Origin: an uncultured Allomuricauda sp.
GTDB taxonomy: Bacteria > Bacteroidota > Bacteroidia > Flavobacteriales > Flavobacteriaceae
Length of the DNA stretch: 64,000 nucleotides
NCBI RefSeq assembly: GCF_947499695.1
Contig: NZ_CANMPQ010000001.1
Coordinates: 1,240,001 to 1,304,000 of the forward strand
Direction: 5' to 3'
Shown: in pieces, positions 43,280 to 52,076 of the stretch
How positions within the stretch are numbered: position 1 is the first letter of the stretch
How the letters are laid out: each line of letters opens with the position of its first letter
Notes under the pieces: generated by a model
The model's database searches: none
The model's input: the letters and a program-made list of their open reading frames with translations, nothing else
What the model was told of the DNA's origin: nothing
Position numbers and translations under genes: made by a program

Positions 43280-44365
43280 ATGAAAACTTTATACCTTAGT
43301 GGTTATCATAGCAGTACCACCTTGGCAAAAGAGCAACATATTTCTTCCCATATTTCTAAAATAAAAAAGATTCGAAAGCAGGATATCTCTGCTGAGCAAT
43401 TGTTACAAGGAATTTTTGAAGGAGACAAAGCGCATCTGGCCAAAGCAATAACCCTTTTGGAAAGTTCAAAACCTGAACATTTTCAAAAAGCCAACATCTT
43501 GATTGAGCAATGTCTTTCCAAAAAGAACAATAGCATACGAATTGGAATTACGGGGGTTCCTGGAGTAGGGAAAAGCTCATTTATCGAAGTCTTCGGTTCT
43601 ACATTGACCCAATTGGGGGAAAAAGTGGCTGTCCTGGCGGTTGACCCTACGAGCACCTTAAGTAAAGGGAGCATTTTAGGGGATAAAACTCGAATGCAAA
43701 TGCTAGCCAAAGACCCTAATGCATTTATACGACCTTCCCCTTCGGGAGATTCGTTGGGTGGTGTAGCCCGAAAGACGCGGGAGAGCATAATTCTATGTGA
43801 AGCTGCTGGTTATAATGTTATCTTAGTTGAAACTGTAGGCGTGGGTCAAAGTGAAACCATGGTCCATAGTATGGTCGATTTTTTTCTACTACTTAAGCTC
43901 TCTGGCGCAGGAGATGAGCTGCAAGGCATCAAAAGAGGCATCATGGAAATGGCCGATGCTATTGCCATAAACAAAGCCGATGGCGGCAACATTGAAAAAG
44001 CCAAATTAGCAGAGGTCGAGTTTTCAAGGGCTCTGCATTTGTATCCTCCCAAAGAAAATGGCTGGTCGCCCAAAGTACTTCGATGTTCTGCTTTAGAGCA
44101 GACCGGTATTGTTGAAATCTGGCAAATGATTGAAGGATTTGTTGATCAAGTGAAAACGAACGGATATTTTGATGACAACCGAAAAAATCAAAACAAAAAT
44201 TGGTTTCTTCAAACAGTGGATGAGCTGTTAAAACTACATTTTCATCAGAAAAAGGCATTCGAAAAAATCCAGGCCGAAATGTTGAAAGCAGTGGAACAGC
44301 AAAAAATATCCCCATTCTATGCTGCAAAAAAACTGTTGGAAAGCCTAACCGGGGAACTTAAATAA
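43280..44365 (+). CDS. meaB: Methylmalonyl-CoA mutase-associated GTPase MeaB
   Basis: A G-protein chaperone that guards cofactor loading of the B12-dependent methylmalonyl-CoA mutase. The 361 residues include Walker A GVPGVGKSS near residue 95, DPTSTLSKGSILGDKTRM, VETVGVGQSE (switch II) and NKADG for base specificity. The C-terminal helices form the dimerisation arm. The mutase subunits are not adjacent; the adenosyltransferase gene at 29 kb supplies the related cofactor step. The gene is divergent from the sigma operon. Confidence 0.95.
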   Translation: MKTLYLSGYHSSTTLAKEQHISSHISKIKKIRKQDISAEQLLQGIFEGDKAHLAKAITLLESSKPEHFQKANILIEQCLSKKNNSIRIGITGVPGVGKSSFIEVFGSTLTQLGEKVAVLAVDPTSTLSKGSILGDKTRMQMLAKDPNAFIRPSPSGDSLGGVARKTRESIILCEAAGYNVILVETVGVGQSETMVHSMVDFFLLLKLSGAGDELQGIKRGIMEMADAIAINKADGGNIEKAKLAEVEFSRALHLYPPKENGWSPKVLRCSALEQTGIVEIWQMIEGFVDQVKTNGYFDDNRKNQNKNWFLQTVDELLKLHFHQKKAFEKIQAEMLKAVEQQKISPFYAAKKLLESLTGELK

Positions 44366-44371
44366 AAGAAC

Positions 44372-44379
44372 TAAATTTG
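44372..44379 (+). promoter_or_regulatory. Candidate -7 element (TAAATTTG) for the GT2 gene
   Basis: TAAATTTG matches TAnnTTTG 21 bases before the ATG at 44400, just after the meaB stop. No TTG is correctly spaced, so the box is partial evidence. Confidence 0.33.
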
Positions 44380-44399
44380 CCCAGATTATAAGCCAACAC

Positions 44400-45362
44400 A
44401 TGAGCACTGTCACCGATTCCCTGCTATCCATTGTGGTTCCATTGTACAACGAAGAGGACAATGTGGTCTTGTTGACCGAAAAAATCCATGAGAATTTAAA
44501 GGGTTACGACTATCAAATTATTTATGTAGATGATTTTTCTACGGACAAGACCAGAACAGTGGTCAAGGACATGGATGATCACAAAGTTCATTTGATAGAA
44601 CTTAAAAAGAACTACGGTCAAAGTTTGGCTTTGGCGGCTGGAATCGACTATGCAGAAGGGGAATACATTATCACCATGGATGGTGATTTGCAAAACGACC
44701 CTTCAGATATTCCTCAAATGTTGCAACATGCGGTGACCGACGACTATGATGTAGTTACAGGAATTCGACAAAAGCGTAAAGATTCTTTGGTCAAAAAAAT
44801 ACCATCGAAAATTGCAAATTTCTTAGTTCGCAGGGTCACCAAATTGGATATCAAAGACAATGGTTGTGCCCTAAAAGTTTTTACAAAGGATATCGCCAAA
44901 GGATTAAATCTTTATGGCGAAATGCACCGTTTTATTACGCTTCTGGCCTATTTGGAAGGTGGACAGATAAAACAGGTGCCAGTAAAACACCATGCACGTC
45001 ATGCAGGGGTTTCCAAATATGGTTTGGAACGGGTTTTTAAAGTGGTGGCCGATATGATGCTCTTGCTTTTTATTCGTAAGTATTTTCAAAGACCAATTCA
45101 CCTTTTTGGAATTTTTGGAGTGCTTTTGATCATACTCGGTTTCTTCATCAATATTTATCTGCTCATTGTAAAGCTAGGTTTTGGAGAAGATATTGGTACC
45201 CGACCACTACTGATTTTTGGTATGATGTTCATTTTAGGAGGAATCCAGTTGTTCACTATCGGAATTGTGATGGAACTGCTTATTCGAACCTACTATGAGT
45301 CTCAACAAAAAAGGCCTTATCGTGTCAAAAAAATAACCATCGGTGACGGAAAAGCTGCGTAA
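44400..45362 (+). CDS. GT2 polyprenyl-phosphate glycosyltransferase (DPMS/GtrB-like)
   Basis: A 320-residue membrane-bound inverting glycosyltransferase. The GT-A domain has VVPLYNEEDN near residue 13 and DGDLQNDP (DXD motif, residues 94-101). Residues about 100-220 keep the GtrB/DPMS pattern (GCALKVF...RHAGVSKYG), and two C-terminal transmembrane helices (about 232-254 and 268-292) anchor it. Members transfer a sugar from a nucleotide donor to polyprenyl phosphate. The next gene starts 20 bases before its end, and a GT39 gene that could use such a lipid-linked sugar lies tail to tail just beyond. Confidence 0.9.
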   Translation: MSTVTDSLLSIVVPLYNEEDNVVLLTEKIHENLKGYDYQIIYVDDFSTDKTRTVVKDMDDHKVHLIELKKNYGQSLALAAGIDYAEGEYIITMDGDLQNDPSDIPQMLQHAVTDDYDVVTGIRQKRKDSLVKKIPSKIANFLVRRVTKLDIKDNGCALKVFTKDIAKGLNLYGEMHRFITLLAYLEGGQIKQVPVKHHARHAGVSKYGLERVFKVVADMMLLLFIRKYFQRPIHLFGIFGVLLIILGFFINIYLLIVKLGFGEDIGTRPLLIFGMMFILGGIQLFTIGIVMELLIRTYYESQQKRPYRVKKITIGDGKAA

Positions 45363-46215
45363 AAAACTCATTACAGCACTCAAGATTGTTGTTAGTGTAG
45401 CGCTGATTTACTTCATTTTTACGAAAATTCAATTTGAGGATGTTGTCAAAACACTCAAGGACAGCAATCCATTATATCTCATTCTTGGAATATTATTGGT
45501 GGTCCTTTCAAAAGTTTTGGCCGCATTTCGACTCAATCTTTACTTTCATCAAATTGAGGTCAGAATCACCCAACTAAGCAACTTAAAATTGTACCTGCTA
45601 GGTATGTTCTACAACCTTTTTTTACCTGGAGGAATTGGAGGTGATGCTTACAAAGGTTATGTAATTCAAAAAAAATACAAGTCAGGCACCAAAAAAGTTG
45701 TTTCCGTTTTGCTTCTGGACCGGCTGAGTGGTATGTTGTTGATTTTTATTTACATCTGTGTTTTAGCCCTGTTGCTTGATTATCCCATTTTTGCCACCCA
45801 CAGATGGATTTTTGCAACCGGAATTCCACTTAGCATAATCGTATTTTTGGGGCTTAACAAACAATTTTTTCCTTACGCTTTGCCGGTTTATTGGAAATCT
45901 TTAGGGTACTCTGCGTTTGTTCAATTGTCCCAACTCGTTTGCATTTTGTGCATATTAAAGTCACTATCTATTGAACTACAGACTGTTGAATATTTGTTTA
46001 CCTTTTTAATCTCATCGATTGTTTCGGTTATACCTTTGACTATTGGTGGATTTGGAAGTCGTGAAATCACCTTTCTCTATGGAGCTGAATGGCTAGGTCT
46101 GACTGAGAGTACTTCAGTAGCAATCAGTCTCACCTTTTTCTCAATAACCGCGTTAATCTCCCTTTTCGGGATATTTTATCACTTCAAAAAACCAAAATTG
46201 GAAACTTTGGATTAG
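45343..46215 (+). CDS. Lysylphosphatidylglycerol-synthase-TM / UPF0104 flippase-like membrane protein
   Basis: A 290-residue protein with about eight transmembrane helices. Family features are FNLFLPGGIGGDAYKGYVI near residue 95 (NxxxPGGxGGD) and SVIPLTIGGFGSREITF near residue 228. The MprF catalytic GNAT domain is absent, so it is the membrane part only. Relatives are proposed lipid flippases or glycolipid transporters. It begins with a GTG 20 bases inside the GT2 gene. Its stop shares TTAG with the GT39 stop. Confidence 0.86.
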   Translation: MTEKLRKKLITALKIVVSVALIYFIFTKIQFEDVVKTLKDSNPLYLILGILLVVLSKVLAAFRLNLYFHQIEVRITQLSNLKLYLLGMFYNLFLPGGIGGDAYKGYVIQKKYKSGTKKVVSVLLLDRLSGMLLIFIYICVLALLLDYPIFATHRWIFATGIPLSIIVFLGLNKQFFPYALPVYWKSLGYSAFVQLSQLVCILCILKSLSIELQTVEYLFTFLISSIVSVIPLTIGGFGSREITFLYGAEWLGLTESTSVAISLTFFSITALISLFGIFYHFKKPKLETLD

Positions 46216-47870
46216 TCCAAATGTACCAAGTGCATTTTGTTGAGTTTATCTCTGCGAGTGAGTGGGTTTAGAAATTTCAACTGCAACCTTGTGATTCGAA
46301 ACTGATCCACCGTTATTTCATCATGCCAATGGTAGCCAGCATTCTTTAATTTTTGCAGCTCATCGGGGGTAACATACACCCAGGCTTTGGGTACTTTTTC
46401 CAAGTCAGAAATCGAAACGATATTGACCGGGTCCTGGTTATAAAAATCAAGCGCCCATGTATGCCTTTCAGAAATCTTGTAAATATTATCTACGGGAACA
46501 TTGTGCTCTTGAACTTTTTCAGCCATGGTTGATCCACCTTGATATGCCAAAAGCGAAGGATAAAAGTGTATGTTCAACACGATGTTCAATAGTATTGAAC
46601 TAAAGGCAGATAACGTAATGGTTCGTTTAAAATAATCTTCACGTTTAAGGCAGAAATAACCGATAAGAACAAACAAGAAAAGTAAAATGAGGTAATATTG
46701 GATCCCATTAAAATCAAAAACATAAAAGCACGATAGCATTGTAAATATGAATACCAGACTCAGGATAAAATACTGTATTCCAAGAAGTACCTTTATGGTC
46801 TTTTTTTTCGATTTTTCATACACTTTTATAAGGTAAGCCGCCGTTAGCACTGAATATAGCGGGATAAGAATATTTATGTAGTGCGGAAGCTTAAACTGGG
46901 CAAGACTGATAAGGAAAAATAAGATCGTAATTGAGCCCACGGTTAAAAACTCCAACTTGGGTTTATATGCAAATTTTGTTTTCCAAAAGGTTTTGACCTG
47001 CGTCCAGTAAGCCAGCAAGGCAATTACGGTCCATGGAAGAAAAACCCATAAAAAGGTATGAAAAAAGAAAAAGAAATCGCTACTGTTCTTCCCAACTCCC
47101 TGGCCACTCATTCGTTCAAAACTTTGTTCCCAGAGAATGAAAAATACTCCGCTCCTATTGTCTCTTCCTCTTATAATTTTTTCGGGGTGGAGGTCAAATT
47201 GCAGATAATAGGCGTATAGCATTGGGGCAATGGTCAATCCGAAAACCAGAATTGCCAAAATCAACTTCCAACTCAAAACAGTTTTCCACTTTTTAGTATA
47301 TGCAAGATGACATAAAATTGAAATACCAATTACAACCAGCGCAATCTGCCCTTTGGTTGAAAATGCCAGCCCTGCTCCAAAAGCGCCCCATAATATGTTC
47401 TTTAGTTTGGCTTTTTCAATATATAGGGCCAATTGCCAAATAGAAAATATGGTGAATCCGGTTAAAACGGCATCTGTTCTTACGTCAATAGTACTAAGAA
47501 CAATGGTCTGGGCAGTCATAAAAACAAGGGCTGCCAACTTGCCGACGTTGTTATTATAAAGCAGTTTTCCAAGCCCAAAACAACTCCATGCTCCCAAAAG
47601 GGTAACCAAAATCCCTGGGATTCGATATGCCCAATCATGAATGCCAAAAATTTTATAGGAAAGTGCTGCTAGCCAATAGTGCATATGTGGCTTGTCCAAA
47701 TATTCCTCGGTACCTTTGATCAAGGTAAAAAAGTCGTTCTCTTGGACCATTCGCATGGCCATGACAGCAAATTGGGCCGAATCATTCTCGAAAAGTGTAA
47801 CAAACATTCCGGCTATATGCACCAGAACTACAAGGGAAAGTAAAAACCAATACCTGGCGGATGATATCAT
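46212..47870 (-). CDS. GT39/ArnT-like glycosyltransferase (lipid-linked sugar donor)
   Basis: A 552-residue polytopic GT-C glycosyltransferase. The first periplasmic loop carries LFENDSAQFAVMAMRMV with an acidic residue, as in ArnT/PMT. About eleven helices follow, then a soluble C-terminal part (about 450-552). ArnT-type enzymes move a sugar from polyprenyl phosphate onto lipid A or proteins. It overlaps the PAP2 gene by 4 bases (ATGA) and lies in a minus-strand unit of MATE, small protein, PAP2 and GT39. The GT2 and flippase-like genes face it. Confidence 0.88.
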   Translation of the reverse strand: MISSARYWFLLSLVVLVHIAGMFVTLFENDSAQFAVMAMRMVQENDFFTLIKGTEEYLDKPHMHYWLAALSYKIFGIHDWAYRIPGILVTLLGAWSCFGLGKLLYNNNVGKLAALVFMTAQTIVLSTIDVRTDAVLTGFTIFSIWQLALYIEKAKLKNILWGAFGAGLAFSTKGQIALVVIGISILCHLAYTKKWKTVLSWKLILAILVFGLTIAPMLYAYYLQFDLHPEKIIRGRDNRSGVFFILWEQSFERMSGQGVGKNSSDFFFFFHTFLWVFLPWTVIALLAYWTQVKTFWKTKFAYKPKLEFLTVGSITILFFLISLAQFKLPHYINILIPLYSVLTAAYLIKVYEKSKKKTIKVLLGIQYFILSLVFIFTMLSCFYVFDFNGIQYYLILLFLFVLIGYFCLKREDYFKRTITLSAFSSILLNIVLNIHFYPSLLAYQGGSTMAEKVQEHNVPVDNIYKISERHTWALDFYNQDPVNIVSISDLEKVPKAWVYVTPDELQKLKNAGYHWHDEITVDQFRITRLQLKFLNPLTRRDKLNKMHLVHLD

Positions 47871-48436
47871 GCTCCCAATTTTTGGAATGCAAATATAGCC
47901 AACTTGGCAAATACCCAGCCGAACAAAGCACCAAACAAAATTCCGGTCACCACATCCAATGGATAATGTACCCCAATATATATTCTGCTATAGGCAACTA
48001 TAAAGGCCCACAGAATGAGAATATCTCCAATGTATTTTACTTTTTTGTAAAATAAGATGGAAAAAAAGGTAGCTGGTGCGAAGGAATTGGCCGCATGTGC
48101 GGAGAAATAACCATATTGTCCTCCGCAATAGCTTTTGACCAAACGCATGATCCCGCTTACTTCCGGGTCATGGCATGGCCGTAACCTACCTAAACCGTAT
48201 TTAAAAAAATTGGATAGTTGATCCGTACAGGTAATCAATAAGGCTATGCTTACCAAAACAACTGCGGTTCCCTTCATTCCAAAACTTTTATAGGAGAAGT
48301 ATAAAAGTACTAGGTACAATGGAGCTGAATTTCTGGTTTTGGTCATAAACATCCAAAATCCATCCCAAGTTTCTGTACCCAGCCCGTTTAAAAATAAAAA
48401 GGCTTCTTTATCCCAAAGTAATAGTTCTTCAAGCAT
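47867..48436 (-). CDS. PAP2-family membrane phosphatase
   Basis: A 189-residue six-helix membrane phosphatase. Motif 1 is KYGLGRLRP (KxxxxxxRP), motif 2 is YFSAHAANSF (SAHAANS in place of the usual PSGH, as in many Bacteroidota), and motif 3 is SRIYIGVHYPLD. The His and Arg residues needed for phosphoenzyme catalysis are intact. Substrates of the family include undecaprenyl pyrophosphate and lipid A phosphates. The gene overlaps GT39 by 4 bases and the small upstream gene by 1 base (TAATG), so all three are probably translated together. Confidence 0.9.
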   Translation of the reverse strand: MLEELLLWDKEAFLFLNGLGTETWDGFWMFMTKTRNSAPLYLVLLYFSYKSFGMKGTAVVLVSIALLITCTDQLSNFFKYGLGRLRPCHDPEVSGIMRLVKSYCGGQYGYFSAHAANSFAPATFFSILFYKKVKYIGDILILWAFIVAYSRIYIGVHYPLDVVTGILFGALFGWVFAKLAIFAFQKLGA

Positions 48437-48663
48437 TAGCTATCGTATCGTGAAACTTCCCTATCATAGAATGCCGTTGCCGCTTCGATTAAGTTTTCTG
48501 CTTCATCCGCCAAATCAGCTTCATCTTCTTTGGAAAATTCTTCCAACCATTCTACTTCATCATTTTCAAGGTTGATGATGAACCTAGGGTATTCAGTATG
48601 GACAATGAATATTGAACTTGGATGATCTGTGTTGTCGCCTAAAAGAAACTTCGGTAATTCCAT
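48436..48663 (-). CDS. Small conserved acidic protein, unknown function
   Basis: A 75-residue protein without membrane or signal segments. The N-terminal half is beta-rich (MELPKFLLGDNTDHPSSIFIVHTEYPRFIINLENDE) and the C-terminal half is an acidic helix (EEFSKEDEADLADEAENLIEAATAF). I have seen this type in flavobacteria but know no function. It is translationally coupled to the PAP2 gene and 7 bases from the MATE stop. Confidence 0.8.
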   Translation of the reverse strand: MELPKFLLGDNTDHPSSIFIVHTEYPRFIINLENDEVEWLEEFSKEDEADLADEAENLIEAATAFYDREVSRYDS

Positions 48664-48670
48664 TTTTAAT

Positions 48671-50062
48671 CTATTCGATTCCTTCGGAATCCTGTTTGCT
48701 TTGTATTAATTTCTTGGTCAAATAATTAAATCGAATATACAACATTACGGCTGATGCCGTAAGTCCCAATAGAAGTCCCATCCATATACCCGTACTCTTG
48801 AAATCGGTGAACAACCCAAAATAGTAACTGACCGGAAAACCAATCAACCAATAGGCAATAAAGGTTATGAATGTTGGTATTTTTACGTCTTGGAGGCCTC
48901 TTAAAGCACCTAAAACCACCACTTGGATTCCATCTGAAATCTGAAAAAAGGCCGCCACCAATAGCAATTTAGCCGCAATAACAATTACTTCAGTATTGTC
49001 CATTTGGTTCACAATATCATCCACATCCAAATATATAGTGGGTAGCCAATGACGTCCTAAAAGAAAGATAGCAGCAAACACTATTTCCAACAACAGCGTG
49101 AGAAAAAAGATGGACTCGGCAATTCTTCTTAAATCCTTGAAATTCTGTAACCCTTTTTGGTTCCCAACCCTTATCATTGCCGCAACACTCAACCCCATGC
49201 CCACCATGAAGGTCATACTACTAAGGTTTAAAGCTATCTGGTTGGCAGCCTGTGCATTCTTCCCTAATACCCCACTCAACCAAATGGCTGCGGTAAAGAT
49301 GGCCACTTCGAAAAACATTTGAAGGGCCGATGGAAAACCCAAACTAATGATTTTTTGCATCACCTTTTTCTCTATGCGTCTAAAATTGAATTTGGTTATA
49401 TAGGGTTGAAACTTTTCCTTTCCTTTTAATAAATACCAGATATGAGCGACCATCACAAATCGTGAAACCAAGGTTCCAATAGCAGCTCCAACAATCCCCA
49501 ATTTTGGAAATCCGAATGAACCGAAAATCAACAGGTAGTTGATTACAATATTCAGGACATTGGATAACACCGTGGCATACATCGGATATTTGGTCTGGGA
49601 AAGCCCTTCTGAGAACTGTTTAAATGCTTGAAAGATAATAAGAGGCACTAATGAGAAAGCTACCAAATCTAGATAGGGAATAGCCAATTCCACCACCTCT
49701 ATTGGCTGCTCCATATGAAACATCAAGGGCTTGCACAATAAAATGATTCCGAAGAGGGAAATCCCAAGTATGGTGCATAGCACCAATCCATGCTTTAATG
49801 CGCTCTTGCCATTGGCAATGCTTCCAGCTCCATCAGCCTCAGCTACCAAGGGTGTTATAGCAGTAGAAAACCCAATACCCAATGACATTGCTATAAAAAC
49901 AAAACTGTTTCCCAAAGAAACAGCGGCTAGTTCTGCGGTACCCAACTGCCCTACCATAATGTTGTCGGCAAATGCCACAAAAGTGTGGCCCAGCATACCC
50001 AGAATCACAGGATAAGCCAGTCTTAGGTTATATGAAAATTCTTTGGTGTACCTGCTGAACAA
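48671..50062 (-). CDS. MATE-family efflux transporter
   Basis: A 463-residue cation-coupled multidrug exporter with twelve hydrophobic segments. The first helix carries RLAYPVILGMLGHTFVAFADNIMVGQLG, the MATE N-lobe signature with the Asp in ADNIM. The two lobes repeat (AISLG/ISLGFPSALQMFFEV). The start is TTG (complement of CAA at 50060-50062), which fits the family N-terminus best. It leads a four-gene minus-strand unit ending with GT39, and its substrate is unknown. Confidence 0.9.
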   Translation of the reverse strand: MFSRYTKEFSYNLRLAYPVILGMLGHTFVAFADNIMVGQLGTAELAAVSLGNSFVFIAMSLGIGFSTAITPLVAEADGAGSIANGKSALKHGLVLCTILGISLFGIILLCKPLMFHMEQPIEVVELAIPYLDLVAFSLVPLIIFQAFKQFSEGLSQTKYPMYATVLSNVLNIVINYLLIFGSFGFPKLGIVGAAIGTLVSRFVMVAHIWYLLKGKEKFQPYITKFNFRRIEKKVMQKIISLGFPSALQMFFEVAIFTAAIWLSGVLGKNAQAANQIALNLSSMTFMVGMGLSVAAMIRVGNQKGLQNFKDLRRIAESIFFLTLLLEIVFAAIFLLGRHWLPTIYLDVDDIVNQMDNTEVIVIAAKLLLVAAFFQISDGIQVVVLGALRGLQDVKIPTFITFIAYWLIGFPVSYYFGLFTDFKSTGIWMGLLLGLTASAVMLYIRFNYLTKKLIQSKQDSEGIE

Positions 50063-50073
50063 AGCTAAAATTT

Positions 50074-50138
50074 AAGAAGCGTAAAGATAGCTGGAATGGA
50101 TAGATTTAAAGATTGTTTTTTCGCTTCTTTTTAAAAAG
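50074..50138. promoter_or_regulatory. Inverted repeats in the MATE/Crp divergent gap
   Basis: AAGAAGCG (50074-50081) is the exact complement of CGCTTCTT (50122-50129), and CTTTTTAAAAAG (50127-50138) is a 12-base perfect palindrome. They lie in the divergent 241-base gap. The purpose is unknown; AT-rich DNA often produces such palindromes by chance. Confidence 0.28.
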
Positions 50139-50233
50139 ACATTGAAGACTTGTAGACATAAATTCGTAAACTATCTGCATCAATTCACCCTTGAATCTTA
50201 AATTAAAATTCCCGAACTTCACTTATCGGTCGA

Positions 50234-50270
50234 TATCTTTAACGTTGGCAATAAGTATCGAAAATACTTA
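50234..50270 (+). promoter_or_regulatory. Candidate promoter and operator for the Crp/Fnr gene
   Basis: TATCTTTA (50234-50241) approximates a Bacteroidota -7 box with one mismatch. Ten bases later comes a perfect inverted repeat TAAGTAT-N5-ATACTTA (50252-50270), 33 bases before the TTG start of a Crp/Fnr-type regulator. The location just after the likely start site suits repression, perhaps autoregulation. Its sequence differs from the CRP (TGTGA) and FNR (TTGAT) boxes. Confidence 0.42.
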
Positions 50271-50303
50271 GTAAACCACTAACTAAATCAAACTAGACCT
50301 GAA

Positions 50304-50897
50304 TTGAACTACAAAGAATCACATATTTTAATCCTAAGCAATGTGGCTAGGTTCATTGATTTAACTGAGTTGGAAAAGCAAAAATACCTCTCATTACTTA
50401 CTGAAATAAAAGTCAAAAAAAAATCATTTTTGATGCAAGCAGGTGATGTCACTAAGTATGAGTACTATATAACAAAAGGATGTTTAAAAGTTTATACCAT
50501 AGATGAAGATGGTGCACCTCATATATCCATGTTTGCGGTAGAGGATTATTGGACTGGTGATATCGCGAGCTTTACGACTAAAAAACCTACACGTTATTTC
50601 ATTAAGGCTACAGAGGATTCAGAATTATTAGGTATTTCTAGGGTTAATTATGACTTACTATTTCAAGAAATACCAAAATTTGAAAGGTTTTATCGTATAC
50701 TTTATCAAAGGTCGCTTGTAAGTTATATAAAGCGTTCTAATCATGGAATATCCTTATCTGCTGAGGAACGATATATCGAATTCAAAAAGAAATATCCCAA
50801 AGTGGTTAATAGAATTACTCAAAAAGACCTAGCGGGTTATATTGGCATTACGCCAGAATTTATGAGTAAGATTATTACAAAAGTCAACCGAAAGTAA
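50304..50897 (+). CDS. Crp/Fnr-family transcriptional regulator
   Basis: A 197-residue regulator. A cyclic-nucleotide-binding fold (about 20-115: FLMQAGDVTKYEYYITKGCLKVY, then a TRYFIKATEDSELLGI block) leads to a dimer helix and a winged-helix DNA-binding end (about 140-197, TQKDLAGYIGITPEFMSKIIT). No Cys cluster is visible, so it is not an Fe-S Fnr. The cAMP-binding Arg-Ser pair is absent too, so the ligand is unknown. The start is TTG at 50304. It opens a cassette with an exported protein, DoxX and an FMN reductase. Confidence 0.86.
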   Translation: MNYKESHILILSNVARFIDLTELEKQKYLSLLTEIKVKKKSFLMQAGDVTKYEYYITKGCLKVYTIDEDGAPHISMFAVEDYWTGDIASFTTKKPTRYFIKATEDSELLGISRVNYDLLFQEIPKFERFYRILYQRSLVSYIKRSNHGISLSAEERYIEFKKKYPKVVNRITQKDLAGYIGITPEFMSKIITKVNRK

Positions 50898-50950
50898 AAG
50901 TCTTGAACTAGTTCATTTTTTTTCATGCGTTCCTCTCGGAATTTTGAAGC

Positions 50951-51592
50951 ATGAAAAAAATCACAATTATCACTTCTCTTATAATCATTGGGTTTTCGTA
51001 TCCTTTGCAAGCACAATTTACGCAAATAGAGCTGTTTTCAGGATTTGATAAAACAGATTTTACATTATTCTCAGGTTATTCTATCAATAAAAGTCAGACG
51101 TTGAGTTTAAATACGCTGGCCTTCTTCCAAAAGTTCAAAACTCAAAATCAAGAATTTGATGAGGTTGGAGTACAACCAACATTGTTTTGGAATATTACCA
51201 AAAGCTTTGCTCTAGGACCTTCCATATATTACAACAGCTTTGCTGGCTATTCGGAACGATTATCAGCAAAGTTCACATTCAAAGATTCTCGTGGATTATT
51301 TGTATTGATACCAACAGTCGCGCATTCGGAACAAACCAATGCTAGCTATGCAGAAGTATTTTTACAAATTCAGTACAACAAACCTCTAAATGACAATTTA
51401 TCACTATGGTTAAACGGTCAGTTCTTGACGATTTGGGATTCATTCAAGATGCATTCAAGAAGCTACCAACAGTTCAGAATTGGTTTGTCATTTTATGATC
51501 ATCAGGTTGGTATAGGTTTAGATTTTGACCAATATGGATTAAAACCTATAGAAAAAACATCTTTCGGTATGTACTACCGAATAACCATTTAA
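50951..51592 (+). CDS. Exported protein, probable outer-membrane beta-barrel
   Basis: A 213-residue protein with a signal peptide (1-21, ending LQAQF). The mature part shows alternating hydrophobic/polar strands with aromatic girdle residues (TLFSGYSINKSQTLSLNTLAF, LFWNITKSFALGPSIYY, FGMYYRITI). A C-terminal Ile after aromatic strands fits a small OMP. It starts 53 bases after the regulator gene and leads into doxX. I know no function. Confidence 0.72.
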   Translation: MKKITIITSLIIIGFSYPLQAQFTQIELFSGFDKTDFTLFSGYSINKSQTLSLNTLAFFQKFKTQNQEFDEVGVQPTLFWNITKSFALGPSIYYNSFAGYSERLSAKFTFKDSRGLFVLIPTVAHSEQTNASYAEVFLQIQYNKPLNDNLSLWLNGQFLTIWDSFKMHSRSYQQFRIGLSFYDHQVGIGLDFDQYGLKPIEKTSFGMYYRITI

Positions 51593-51614
51593 ACATTTTT
51601 AAATCTTAAACCTT

Positions 51615-52076
51615 ATGAAAAATTTAGTGAAACAACTTTTAAAGACAAATCCAAACATAGGATTTAGTATCGCACGGTGGACTCTTGGATTGGTTATATT
51701 CCCTCATGGCGCACAAAAATTAATAGGAATCTTTGGCGGACATGGCTATTCCACAACAATGGAATCATTAACCACACAAATGGGTTTGCCCAATTTGGTA
51801 GCCTTCTCAGTTATAATGATTGAGTTTTTTGGTTCCATTTCATTAGTTCTTGGACTCTTCTCAAGATTTTGGGCATTATCACTTGCTGGTATGTTTACAG
51901 GTATCATCCTTACTACTCAACTAGAACACGGTTTTTTTATGAATTGGTTTGGTAATCAAGCAGGAGAAGGATATGAATATTCGCTTCTAATTATAGGTCT
52001 TGCTTTAGGAGTAATAGTTAACGGAAGTGGGAAATGGTCTATAGATGCCTCAATTTCAAATAATGAAAAAAAATGA
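51615..52076 (+). CDS. DoxX-family membrane protein
   Basis: A 153-residue four-helix membrane protein. DoxX features include FSIARWTLGLVIFPHGAQKLIGIFGGHGY near the N-terminus and FGSISLVLGLFSRFWALSLAG in the middle. DoxX proteins are linked to thiosulfate oxidation in some archaea and to oxidative-stress handling in actinobacteria; no single role is established. The stop overlaps the FMN reductase start (ATGA), which suggests tight coupling. Confidence 0.85.
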   Translation: MKNLVKQLLKTNPNIGFSIARWTLGLVIFPHGAQKLIGIFGGHGYSTTMESLTTQMGLPNLVAFSVIMIEFFGSISLVLGLFSRFWALSLAGMFTGIILTTQLEHGFFMNWFGNQAGEGYEYSLLIIGLALGVIVNGSGKWSIDASISNNEKK

